DNA from: Pantoea cypripedii
Lineage (GTDB): Bacteria > Pseudomonadota > Gammaproteobacteria > Enterobacterales > Enterobacteriaceae
Direction of reading: 5' to 3'
Assembly (NCBI RefSeq): GCF_002095535.1
Contig: NZ_MLJI01000001.1
Span: 2,903,832-2,967,831, forward strand
DNA: 64,000 nucleotides
A model generated the notes under the pieces. It was not told the origin of the DNA. It did no database searches and saw only the letters and a list, made by a program, of their open reading frames with translations. Made by a program: the position numbers and the translations under genes. Below, piece by piece: positions 9,516-17,711 of this stretch; within the stretch, counting starts at the first letter, position 1; every line of letters begins with the position of its first letter.

Positions 9516-9807
9516 TTAAGGATATATACCTTTAAACACCGTTTTCTTTCTTGGTTCGGTCATCAGCGCCTCAAGCGCCTCCACACAAGCCAGATAATGC
9601 GGTGTTTTTTTATGGGCCAGCACCGCCGCCTCATCCGCATAAGCCTCATAAATAAAAAAACCGCGTCGGCACGTTGCTGTCCTGCAAAACATCAAAACGC
9701 AGGTTGCCGGGCTCCTGTACCGCCCCTAGATGATTTGCATGGAATACCCGTAAAAATTCGTCGATACAGTCGGCTTTTACGTTGATCTCCACCAGAGTGA
9801 CTTCCAT
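9516..9807 (-). pseudogene. lsrG: LsrG, phospho-AI-2 isomerase, frameshifted
   Basis: LsrG (96 residues in E. coli) isomerises phospho-autoinducer-2 during its breakdown. Here the ATG at 9807 opens the family N-terminus [13 protein letters not shown], and codons 1-49 align without gaps to LsrG up to the Arg before the FxIYEAY motif. A run of seven T (minus strand, at 9654-9660) where six are expected then shifts the frame, giving a stop at codon 54. In the shifted frame the rest of LsrG reads through cleanly ([20 protein letters not shown] to the C-terminus) and ends at 9516. The total length is 97 codons plus one base. A strong ribosome site AAGGAG precedes the start, 11 bases after the lsrB stop. 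It is either a real pseudogene, a slippage-prone tract, or a one-base sequencing error. Confidence 0.88.
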
Positions 9808-9818
9808 TCACGTTCTCC

Positions 9819-10826
9819 TTAAAAATCGTAGTTGTCGATGTTGTCTTTGGTAAACACCACGCGCTCAGGCAGCAGCACGATACCGTTGCCTTTGGCTTCA
9901 TAATTGTAGCCCTGCACGCTGTTGTCGGAGACCGTCACTTTGCCCACATCCGGCACCTGTAAACTGTCTCCGGGATTGAGCTCGCCTTTCAACAACTGAT
10001 TCGCCACCGCTATCGAAATCCGGCCCTGCTTCACCACATCCCACAGGCCGAACTGCTGCACCGTACCGCGCTTAACATAGGGCCGCATCACGTTCGGGGT
10101 ACTGAAACCGACAATCGTCACATCCTTCCGTCCGAGATTTTCCGCCGCCTGAGCTGCGGCCGGTAACGCGTTGGCATCCGGGGCGATGATCGCATCCAGA
10201 TCGCTCCAGGATTTCAGGATCCCCTCCGCCGTCTGCAATGATTTGGTGGCATCGTTGTAGCCATACTGCGTGGTGACAATCTCCCAATTAGGGTGATCTT
10301 TGGCGATCTTCGCTTTTGCTTCTTTTACCCATTGATTCTGATCGGTCACCGTCGGGCTGGAATAGAAGAACGCGACCTTCGCTTTATCCTTTTTCACCTG
10401 GCTGGCAGCCATATCCACCAGCATGCCGCCCAGCTGCGCAGGGGTGCCCTGGTTAATATAAATCGAGCGGCATTCCGGTTTGGTGTCGGAGTCCCAGGTC
10501 AGCACCTTCACACCGCGTTGCATGGCGCGTTTCAACGCCGGGCACAGGCCGTCTGGCGAAACCGCAGCCACCACAATGGCGTTATATCCCTGATTCACGA
10601 AGTTATTGATCATCTGCACCTGGCCGGAGACGCTCGGCTCGGTGGGGCCGTCATAGGTCACATCAACGCCGAGGGCTTTTCCGGCCTCGGTGGCCCCTTT
10701 GCCACCGCTGGTGAAATACCCTACCCCCACCAGCTTGGGGATAAAGGCGATACGTTCGGCTGCCTGAACGCTCAGACTGACACCGAGTACACAGCACAGG
10801 GCCAGAGATAACCGCTGCATTTTCAT
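9819..10826 (-). CDS. lsrB: LsrB, periplasmic autoinducer-2-binding protein
   Basis: This 335-residue protein belongs to the sugar-type periplasmic binding family (Peripla_BP_4). A cleavable signal peptide covers about residues 1-22 ([15 protein letters not shown], then [12 protein letters not shown]). LsrB delivers AI-2 to the LsrCD channel. The ligand-region motifs [12 protein letters not shown] and [12 protein letters not shown] are intact, and so are the length and the C-terminus. The start at 10826 has an AGGAGT ribosome site. It is the fourth gene of the leftward lsr operon and follows lsrD by 5 bases. Although this gene is intact, the ATPase needed for transport is broken, so its use for import is doubtful unless another ATPase substitutes. 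It could still act as a periplasmic AI-2 binder. Confidence 0.96.
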   Translation of the reverse strand: MKMQRLSLALCCVLGVSLSVQAAERIAFIPKLVGVGYFTSGGKGATEAGKALGVDVTYDGPTEPSVSGQVQMINNFVNQGYNAIVVAAVSPDGLCPALKRAMQRGVKVLTWDSDTKPECRSIYINQGTPAQLGGMLVDMAASQVKKDKAKVAFFYSSPTVTDQNQWVKEAKAKIAKDHPNWEIVTTQYGYNDATKSLQTAEGILKSWSDLDAIIAPDANALPAAAQAAENLGRKDVTIVGFSTPNVMRPYVKRGTVQQFGLWDVVKQGRISIAVANQLLKGELNPGDSLQVPDVGKVTVSDNSVQGYNYEAKGNGIVLLPERVVFTKDNIDNYDF

Positions 10827-10831
10827 GATTT

Positions 10832-11845
10832 TTACTCCTGGTAAGATGCGCGATCGCGCGTGAATCGCGCACGCAAACGCCGGCTAAGCTGGCGCACAAT
10901 GCCTGGATTCAGGCTCCAGGAGCGTCCGATCACCGCAAGAATCAGCAGTGCGCCAGAAAGCGCGCTACTGACCTGACTCGACACTCCCACCATTTGCAAA
11001 CCCTGCTGCAAAAAGCCGATCAGCAGCGTAGCCAGCGCGGTGCCCAGCACCGAACCTGCCCCGCCGTAAATATTGGCACCGCCCAGCACCACCGCCGTGA
11101 TCGCAGGCATTAACAGCGGCGCACCCAGGTCGGCACGCGCCGAGCCGAAGTACGCGCTCATCACCGCCGCCGCCAGCGCCGATGCCAGCCCGACCAGGCT
11201 GTAAAGCAGCAGCAAGGTGCGGTTGACCGGCAACGCGCCATAGCGCGCTGCACGCAGGTTCTGGCCGAGCAAAAACACATAGCGTCCGGTACGCGTCCGA
11301 TGCATCAGCAGCCAGAACAGCAGGCAAAGCAGCGTAAATAACAGCAGCGGCATCGGGATACCGAGCGGGGTGAAATTGGCTAAATCGGTAAAGGTCGCCG
11401 GAAAATCCCCGATCCCCTCAAAGCCGGTCGCCCCGGCCAACCCGGAAAGCAGCAGCGCTCCGCCACCGTAGAGATAAAGCGTGCCCAGGGTGATCACCAG
11501 CGGGTTCACGCCGGTCCAGAGGATCAGCGCGCCATTGAGCCAGCCACACAGGCTGCCCAGCAACAGCGTACACAGCAAAGCAACCGGCAACGGCCAGTGA
11601 CTTTGCAGCATGATACCCAGCGCGATAGCGCATAAGCCGGTCACCGCGGCAAAGGAGATGTCGATACCACCACTGACAATCACCAGCGTCAGCGGCAAGG
11701 CGACAATGCCGACGGTGATAAAATCGCTGGTGCTGAACAGCAGGGTGTCGATGTTCAGCATGCGTGGATTACCCCAGCCGAACAGCAGGATTTCCAGCAC
11801 CAGCAGCAGCGCCAGCGCGCCTTCCCAGTTCAGATAGCGCTTCAT
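10832..11845 (-). CDS. lsrD: LsrD, AI-2 importer permease
   Basis: This 337-residue inner-membrane permease has 8-10 hydrophobic helices and the ABC sugar-permease signature seen in RbsC-like proteins (SGGIDISF near residue 60, [15 protein letters not shown] near 245). With LsrC it forms the AI-2 channel. The ATG at 11845 would overlap the expected lsrC stop by four bases (ATGA, 11842-11845), the usual coupling in this operon. In the sequence as given, lsrC instead reads on past it in another frame because of an apparent slip. LsrD itself is full-length with no lesion. Confidence 0.95.
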   Translation of the reverse strand: MKRYLNWEGALALLLVLEILLFGWGNPRMLNIDTLLFSTSDFITVGIVALPLTLVIVSGGIDISFAAVTGLCAIALGIMLQSHWPLPVALLCTLLLGSLCGWLNGALILWTGVNPLVITLGTLYLYGGGALLLSGLAGATGFEGIGDFPATFTDLANFTPLGIPMPLLLFTLLCLLFWLLMHRTRTGRYVFLLGQNLRAARYGALPVNRTLLLLYSLVGLASALAAAVMSAYFGSARADLGAPLLMPAITAVVLGGANIYGGAGSVLGTALATLLIGFLQQGLQMVGVSSQVSSALSGALLILAVIGRSWSLNPGIVRQLSRRLRARFTRDRASYQE

Positions 11846-12884
11846 TCGGTCGCTCCCCGGCGCGAGGCCGCTGTCGGCGGTGGTTTAACGGTTTTTTTCG
11901 TGCCGGAGGGGTTAAAAAACGGGCGTACCTTTGCCGATGCAGACGACGGGTCAACGCCTGGCGTAAGCGTCCGTCAATCACCAGCACCGCCAGCAGCACC
12001 AGTCCCGAGATAAAATCATTCCACCATGCCGGTAGCCTGAGCAGCACCAGCACGCTATCAATTTGCGTCAGGAACCAGGCACCGAGGATCGCCCCCAGCA
12101 GGGTGCCGGAACCGCCCAGTAAACTAACACCGCCCAGCACACAGGCCGCGATGGCTTTCATCTCCATCCCGGTGCCGGTTTGGTTGGGCACAAAACCAAT
12201 TTGCGCAGCAAACACCATCCCGGCCAGCGCCGCCAGCGCGCCGTTGGCGGTAAAGGCGAGTAAGCGCACCTGATTGACCGGCACACCCAGCTGGCGTGCG
12301 CCCTGCAAATTATCACCGGTGGCATAAAAGTTGCGGCCGGCAGCGGTCCGCGCGAGGAACAACATCATCACTACCGCAATCAGCAAAATCATGATGCCCA
12401 GCGGTGACAGCCCCGCCACCACCGGCGCGGCCAGGGTTTTCAGTTGCTCCGGCAACCCTTCGATCCATTTGCCGCCCGTCAGCAACAGCATCAGGCCGCG
12501 ATACAGCCCGAGGGTGCCCAGGGTGGCAACAATCGCCGGAATACGCAGCCCGGTGACCAGCACACCATTAAACAATCCGGCTAACATGCCGGTGCCCAGC
12601 GTCGCCAGACAGGCCAGCGGCAGTGCGACTCCCTGATTCAACAGAACGCCCAGCACCGCAGCACACAATCCCATGGTGGAACCGCAGGACACATCAATAT
12701 TGCGCGTCAGCAGCACCAGCGTGGCCCCCATCGCCAGCAGAATGGCGATCTGCGCACTGCCAAAGATCATCCCCACCCATCGCAGGCTGACGTCCTGCCG
12801 CCCCAGCAGCCAGGGCAGCATAAACAGCACCAGGATCGCCAGCAGAGTGCTCAGCTCCCGGTGGGTTTGCAGGTATTTCAGCAT
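11769..12884 (-). CDS. lsrC: LsrC, AI-2 importer permease, with an apparently frame-shifted C-terminal tail
   Basis: This is an RbsC-like permease of 371 residues as read. The membrane core is complete: RNIDVSCGS near residue 65, [21 protein letters not shown] and [13 protein letters not shown]. It aligns with E. coli LsrC (342 residues) up to about residue 325 ([10 protein letters not shown]). Beyond that the tail is Arg/Ala-rich and reads 77 bases into lsrD. In the other frame the tail becomes [18 protein letters not shown] and stops at 11842, overlapping the lsrD ATG by four bases as expected. Loss of one A from a poly-A tract (T7 at 11892-11898 on the plus strand) explains this. The transmembrane part should be functional; coupling to lsrD may be altered. 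The start overlaps the lsrA stop (TGATG). Confidence 0.9.
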   Translation of the reverse strand: MLKYLQTHRELSTLLAILVLFMLPWLLGRQDVSLRWVGMIFGSAQIAILLAMGATLVLLTRNIDVSCGSTMGLCAAVLGVLLNQGVALPLACLATLGTGMLAGLFNGVLVTGLRIPAIVATLGTLGLYRGLMLLLTGGKWIEGLPEQLKTLAAPVVAGLSPLGIMILLIAVVMMLFLARTAAGRNFYATGDNLQGARQLGVPVNQVRLLAFTANGALAALAGMVFAAQIGFVPNQTGTGMEMKAIAACVLGGVSLLGGSGTLLGAILGAWFLTQIDSVLVLLRLPAWWNDFISGLVLLAVLVIDGRLRQALTRRLHRQRYARFLTPPARKKPLNHRRQRPRAGERPNEALSELGRRAGAAAGAGNPAVRLG

Positions 12885-14419
12885 CAGTATTCTCCTGCCG
12901 CCTGGGCGCTACGTCCCCAGGCCAGCTGAATGATATTTTCCGCACTCACCGCCGCCCCGGATAATTCGCCCACCAACCCTCCCTGATGCATCACCACCAC
13001 ACGATCCGCCAGCAGCGCGACCTCATCCAGATCCGAAGAGATAATGATCAGGCCGATCTGCTGCGCCACCACCGAGCGCAACAACTGATAGATATCGGCG
13101 CGGGCCGCCACATCCACCCCGCGCGTGGGTTCATCAACAATCAGGACTTTCGGCGTTGCCTCCAGGCAATTTGCCAGCAATAACTTTTGCTGATTCCCTC
13201 CGGACAGCGTGCGCGCCAGCTGGTCGTTGTGACTGAATTTGATCCCCAGCGCGCGCTGGTAACGCGTCAGCACCGCCCTCTCCTGCTGGGGTCGCAGCCA
13301 CCAGCTGCGCCGTGGCAGCGTTAATGCGGTGACGTTCCACGCCAGCGGTGCATCCGGATAGAGGCCGGAGGTTTGCCGGTCTTCCGGCAGATAAACCAGC
13401 CCGGCGCGCAGACGCGCCGCTGTCGGCAGCGACAACAGATTCTGCTGCTGCAAACGCGCCGTGCCGCTGCTGGCGGGGCGTAATCCGTACAGCGTTTCCG
13501 CCAGTTCGGTGCGCCCGGCCCCGACAATGCCCGCCAGACCGAGTATCTCTCCCGCTTTCACCTGCAACGAAATCTGACGAAAACCTTCGCCACTTAACTC
13601 ATCAACCTGCAACAGCACCTGGCCTTTTTGCTCCGCAGGCAGGTTACCCGCCTGTAACCACAGCTGCTGCTCTGCGCTCAACGGGGCTTGCCGTTCGGGC
13701 GGCATCATTGCCGCCACCAGCGCGTCATCATCCAGCGCGTCAATGCTGCCCTGTAACACCACGCAGCCGTCACGCATCACGCTGACCTGATGCGCCAGCG
13801 CCCGAATTTCCGGCAGCTTATGGGAAATAAACACCACCCCCACGCCCTGCCCGGCCAGTTGGCGCACCAGACGGAACAGGCGATCGGTTTCCACCGGGGT
13901 TAATGACGCGGTTGGTTCATCGAAAATCACCACTCTGGCGTCGCGCATCAGGCCACGCAGAATCTCCACCTGTTGCTGGTCAGCCACCGCCAGGGTACCG
14001 GCCAGTGCGTCCAGCGGCAGCGCGCTGCCCATCTGGCTGAGTAAGGTTTGCAGTTTTGGTTATCCGTCCTGCGCGCGCGGCAGGCGAAACAGGATGTTTT
14101 CGCGCACCGTCAGGCTGGGGAACAACAATGGCTCCTGCGGCACCAGGTAGATACCGCACTGGTGCGCTTTGGCCGGGGTCATTAACGTCAGGGGCTGATG
14201 CGCGAGGGTAAGCGTGCCGCTATCCGGTTGTTCGATACCGGCAATGATTTTCATCAGCGTCGATTTGCCCGCGCCGTTGCCACCGAGCAAGGCATGAATT
14301 TGCCCCGCGTACAGTTGAAAATCGATGCCGCGTAACACCGGCACACCGGAAAACGCCTTACAGACCGCAGCGATGTGTAACAGCAAGCTGGATTGCCGAT
14401 TGATCTGATCCTGCACCAT
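12884..14419 (-). pseudogene. lsrA: LsrA, AI-2 importer ATPase, split by an in-frame nonsense codon
   Basis: LsrA (511 residues in E. coli) is the double-ABC ATPase that drives AI-2 import. The ATG at 14419 ([10 protein letters not shown]) is preceded by GGGAG. The first 119 codons contain Walker A (GGNGAGKST) and the Q-loop region, then end at a TAA at 14060-14062 after RLPRAQDG. Past that TAA the same frame continues without a gap (PKLQTLLSQMGSALPLDALAG) into the rest of LsrA: the first ABC Walker B (VVIFDEPTASLTP), the second ABC cassette with signature LSGGNQQKLLLA and Walker B LIVDEPTRGVD, ending at 12884. A single substitution such as CAA to TAA accounts for it. Re-initiation at the ATG at 14032 would make a protein lacking the first P-loop. 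Classed as a pseudogene. Confidence 0.9.
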
Positions 14420-14434
14420 TGCCGCTCCCGATAA

Positions 14435-14465
14435 GAACAAATGATTTTCAAATAACATTATGTTC
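14435..14465. promoter_or_regulatory. LsrR operator-like site, lsrA side
   Basis: A 31-bp site starts GAACAAATGATTTTC and ends TGTTC, 15 bases upstream of the lsrA start. A second site of identical length and layout lies at 14603-14633. Assignment to LsrR is inferred from position between the divergent lsr operons. Confidence 0.6.
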
Positions 14466-14602
14466 ACAATCCTGGATAAGCTTTTTCGATAAAACTCTCG
14501 CAGCGGTCACAGATTGTTATTTCGCCAATATGGCGCGTATGATTGTGGCTGACTTGTTGTGCGAACTGCCAGCACGGTCACATTTTCTTCAACAGCCAAA
14601 AC

Positions 14603-14633
14603 GAACAATTGATTTACTTTTTATAAAGTGTTC
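14603..14633. promoter_or_regulatory. LsrR operator-like site, lsrR side
   Basis: Begins GAACAATTGATTTAC (13 of 15 bases match the lsrA-side site) and ends TGTTC, again exactly 31 bp. It overlaps the region just before the lsrR ATG at 14637, which fits autorepression by LsrR. Confidence 0.6.
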
Positions 14634-14636
14634 ATC

Positions 14637-15608
14637 ATGAAAAGCGATCTTAGCCCGGCAACGGGTCTCACTGTGGAAAACAGTATGAGTGAAGAAGAGC
14701 TACTGGCGCGTACCGCCTGGTTCTATTACCACGACGGACTGACACAGAATGAAATTGGTGAGCGACTTGGTCTGACTCGCCTGAAAGTGTCACGCCTGCT
14801 GGAGAAAGGACGCCAGTCCGGGGTGATCCGCGTACAGATTAATTCGCGTTTTGAGGGATGTCTGGCACTGGAACATGCCCTGCTCGAACGCTTCAGTCTG
14901 AAGCAGGTACGGGTGCTGCCGCAGCTTCACGGCCCGAATCTTAGCCAGCGACTCGGGGTGGGTGCCGCCCAGATGCTGATGTCGTTACTCCAGCCGCAAC
15001 AGTTGCTGGGGGTGGGGTTTGGCGAAACCAGTATGAACACCCTGCAACATCTGAGCGGTTTTATCGCTTCGCAGCAGATCCGCATGGTGACGCTCTCGGG
15101 CGGCGTCGGGCCGTATATGACCGGCATCGGCCAGCTTGATCCGGCCTGTGGTATCAGCATTATTCCGGCACCGCTGCGCGCTTCCAGCGCCAGCGTGGCG
15201 CAAATCCTGCGTCAGGAACGCAGCGTGCAGGACGTGATGCTCACCGCCTGTGCCGCAGATGTGGCGATTGTCGGCATTGGTGCGCTCAGCCAAAGGCAGC
15301 AGGCCACCATTTTGCGCTCGGGTTATATCAGCGAGGGTGAACAGCTGATGTATGGCCGCAAAGGCGCGGTGGGTGACATTCTCGGCTTTTTTATGCGTCC
15401 CGATGGACAACTGGCTGAGTCCATGCCGATCCATGATGAACTGATTGCCGTCAGTCCTGCCGAGCTGGCGACGATACCTGTCGTGGTCGGCGTGGCAGGC
15501 GGCACTGAAAAAGCAGAAGCCATCATTGCCGCCCTGAAGGGGGCGCGCATTAATGCCCTGGTAACAGAAGAGGACACAGCCCGCGCGATGTTGGCGTTAT
15601 TGCAGTAG
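14637..15608 (+). CDS. lsrR: LsrR, repressor of the lsr operon
   Basis: This 323-residue protein of the SorC/DeoR family is full-length. The N-terminal helix-turn-helix region reads [32 protein letters not shown] (about residues 25-56), and the C-terminal sugar-phosphate-sensing domain includes [17 protein letters not shown] and [16 protein letters not shown]. LsrR represses lsrACDBFG and lsrRK until phospho-AI-2 binds. A GTG at 14628 is also possible, but the ATG at 14637 is preferred because it gives an N-terminus nearer the family. With lsrK frameshifted there should be no inducer, so LsrR would hold the locus permanently off. It is the only regulatory gene of the locus without a lesion. 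Confidence 0.95.
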   Translation: MKSDLSPATGLTVENSMSEEELLARTAWFYYHDGLTQNEIGERLGLTRLKVSRLLEKGRQSGVIRVQINSRFEGCLALEHALLERFSLKQVRVLPQLHGPNLSQRLGVGAAQMLMSLLQPQQLLGVGFGETSMNTLQHLSGFIASQQIRMVTLSGGVGPYMTGIGQLDPACGISIIPAPLRASSASVAQILRQERSVQDVMLTACAADVAIVGIGALSQRQQATILRSGYISEGEQLMYGRKGAVGDILGFFMRPDGQLAESMPIHDELIAVSPAELATIPVVVGVAGGTEKAEAIIAALKGARINALVTEEDTARAMLALLQ

Positions 15609-15656
15609 CCCTGCGGCGGGGTCGATCCGGTCAGATTTCTAACTGGAGAAAAAGAG

Positions 15657-17235
15657 ATGACGCTATCCCACGCCCCGCATTTAATGGCGCTCGACGCCGG
15701 CACCGGCAGCATTCGCGCGGTGATTTTTAACCTGCAAGGTGAGCAAATTGCCGTCGCCCAGGCCGAATGGCAGCACCTGGCCATTCCCGATGTGCCCGGT
15801 TCGATGGAATTTGACCTGAGCAAAAACTGGCAGCTGGCCTGCCAGTGCATTCGCCAGGCGCTGCAACAGGCGCAGCTACCCGCCAGCGCCATCCGTGGCG
15901 TGGCCTGTTGTTCGATGCGTGAAGGTATCGTGTTGTATAACAAAGCCGGTGAGGCGATCTGGGCCTGCGCCAACGTTGATGCCCGCGCCAGTCGTGAAGT
16001 CAGCGAACTCAAAGAAATACATCACGGCAAGTTTGAACGCGAAATCTACCAGTGTTCCGGACAAACCCTGGCACTGGGTGCGATGCCGCGCCTGCTGTGG
16101 CTGGCGCATCACCGTCCGGATATCTATCGCCAGGCCGCCACCCTGACCATGATCAGCGACTGGCTGGCAAAGTGCCTCAGTGGCGAGCTGGCGGTTGATC
16201 CTTCCAATGCCGGAACAACCGGTCTGCTCGATTTACGCAGCCGCAACTGGCGGCCGGAACTGCTGGAGATGGCCGGTTTACGCGGCAATATGCTCTCGCC
16301 GGTGGCGGAAACCGGTACCCCGCTCGGGTACGTCACTGCCGACGCAGCCAATGCCTGTGGCCTGGCACAAGGCACAGTGGGTGGCGATGGGCGGCGGCGA
16401 TGTCCAGTTGGGCACGCTGGGGCTGGGGGTGGTCAGGGCCGGAGAGACAGCGGTGCTGGGTGGCACCTTCTGGCAACAGGTGGTGAATCTGCCACAGCCG
16501 CAGGTCGATCCGGCGATGAATATTCGTATCAATCCGCACGTCATTCCCGGCATGGCGCAGGCGGAAGCCATCAGCTTTTTTACCGGCCTGACCATGCGCT
16601 GGTTCCGTGATGCCTTTTGCGGTGAGGAGAAACTGCTGGCGGAACGGCTGGGGGTGGATTGCTATAGCCTGCTGGAGGAGATGGCCGCCCGGGTTCCGGC
16701 CGGTGCCTGGGGGGTGATGCCGGTATTCTCTGATGCGATGCACTTTAACAAGTGGTATCACGCCGCTCCGTCGTTCATTAATCTCTCCATCGATCCGGAA
16801 CGTTGTAATAAGCAAACCCTGTTCCGCGCGCTGGAGGAGAACGCCGCCATTGTTTCAGCCTGCAATCTTGATCAGGTGGCAGAATTTTCCGGCGTACGGG
16901 CGTCGCATCTGGTGTTCGCAGGCGGTGGATCCAAAGGGAAGCTGTGGAGCCAAATCTTAAGTGACGTGACCGGCCTGACGGTAAAAGTGCCGCAGGTAAA
17001 AGAAGCAACCGCGCTGGGCTGTGCCATTGCGGCGGGCGTCGCTGCCGGACTTTACAGCAACCTGGCGGAGACCGGACGCGACCTGGTGCGCTGGGAACGG
17101 GAATTTCACCCCGATGCCGCTCATCATGCGCTCTATCAGCAACAAAAAGCCGTCTGGCAGAAGGTGTATGCTGACCAGCTGACGCTGGTGGATAACGGGC
17201 TGACCACATCAATGTGGAAAGCGCCGGGGCTGTAA
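15657..17235 (+). pseudogene. lsrK: LsrK, autoinducer-2 kinase, frameshifted
   Basis: LsrK (530 residues in E. coli) is an FGGY-family kinase that phosphorylates AI-2 in the cytoplasm. The start at 15657 gives [22 protein letters not shown], the first ATP-binding motif, and the frame matches LsrK to about residue 240 (ACGLAQGT). It then runs into unrelated sequence and stops at 16610. In the +1-shifted frame the rest of the kinase resumes at once ([17 protein letters not shown], then [25 protein letters not shown]) and ends normally at 17235 with WKAPGL. The junction is within GGCACAGTGGGTGGCGATG at 16371-16389, where one extra G or two missing bases explain the shift. Neither half would be an active kinase. 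Confidence 0.92.
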
Positions 17236-17711
17236 CAATGCCTTATCCTGCTCCCGTCGCGGCGTGATGTCTCGCACCGCGACGGACATCATGAGGACAA
17301 CCGTATCTGCGGCCAGTCATAAATAATTCATAAGTTAACTCGGAAAAATCCGTATCTGCGTAGCTTATCCTGCCATTTTTTCACCAGAAATTTGAGTTGG
17401 TGGAGTAGATTGCATAAGAAATACGCGCTCGATCAAGTTCTGAAAAAAATCTGCATTCCGGTTGACATGATGTCGGGCCTTATAAGACAAGGCCTAAGAA
17501 ATTTCGCAAAAATTACAACCCCTGCAAACATCATTTTTTCCTCTTGTTAACCCGCGCTAAAATACTAAAATATGCCTCCATGTTGTTATGGTTTTGCCCT
17601 TCACCCCCTAGATATAGTGTTTATCCACAACATTATTCACAATGAATATGCTGTGCATAAACCGGGATTTCTTTTAATTTTTGGATACTCACGCAAAGGT
17701 AAAAACGCGAC
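17236..17711. other. lsrK-nrdA intergenic region
   Basis: A 476-bp region with no gene. It opens with a hairpin whose arms CGTCGCGG (17255-17262) and CCGCGACG (17277-17284) could end the lsrRK transcript. The middle is AT-rich with no recognised structure. The last 110 bases hold the nrdA control sites, listed separately. Confidence 0.7.
17605..17655 (+). promoter_or_regulatory. nrdA control region: NrdR-like boxes and DnaA boxes
   Basis: CCCCTAGATATAGTGT (17605-17620) resembles an NrdR box. It is followed directly by a consensus DnaA box TTATCCACA (17621-17629), a second DnaA-like box TTATTCACA (17633-17641), and a CACA...TGTG palindrome (17638-17655) that may be the second NrdR half of a pair. 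DnaA and NrdR control of nrdAB is established in E. coli; occupancy here is inferred. Confidence 0.7.

Noticed and set aside
9648-9662. Programmed ribosomal frameshift in lsrG
   Set aside because: The T7 tract is slippery, but lsrG is not known to use frameshifting, and neighbouring lsr genes are also broken. Mutation is simpler; slippage is kept only as an alternative.
12884-14032. Independent 382-residue ABC ATPase gene
   Set aside because: It is in frame with the upstream piece across one TAA and lacks the first Walker A, so it is the rear part of lsrA.
16180-17235. Separate 351-codon gene downstream of lsrK
   Set aside because: Its first 69 codons read lsrK in the wrong frame; the true content is the C-terminal half of LsrK after a frameshift.
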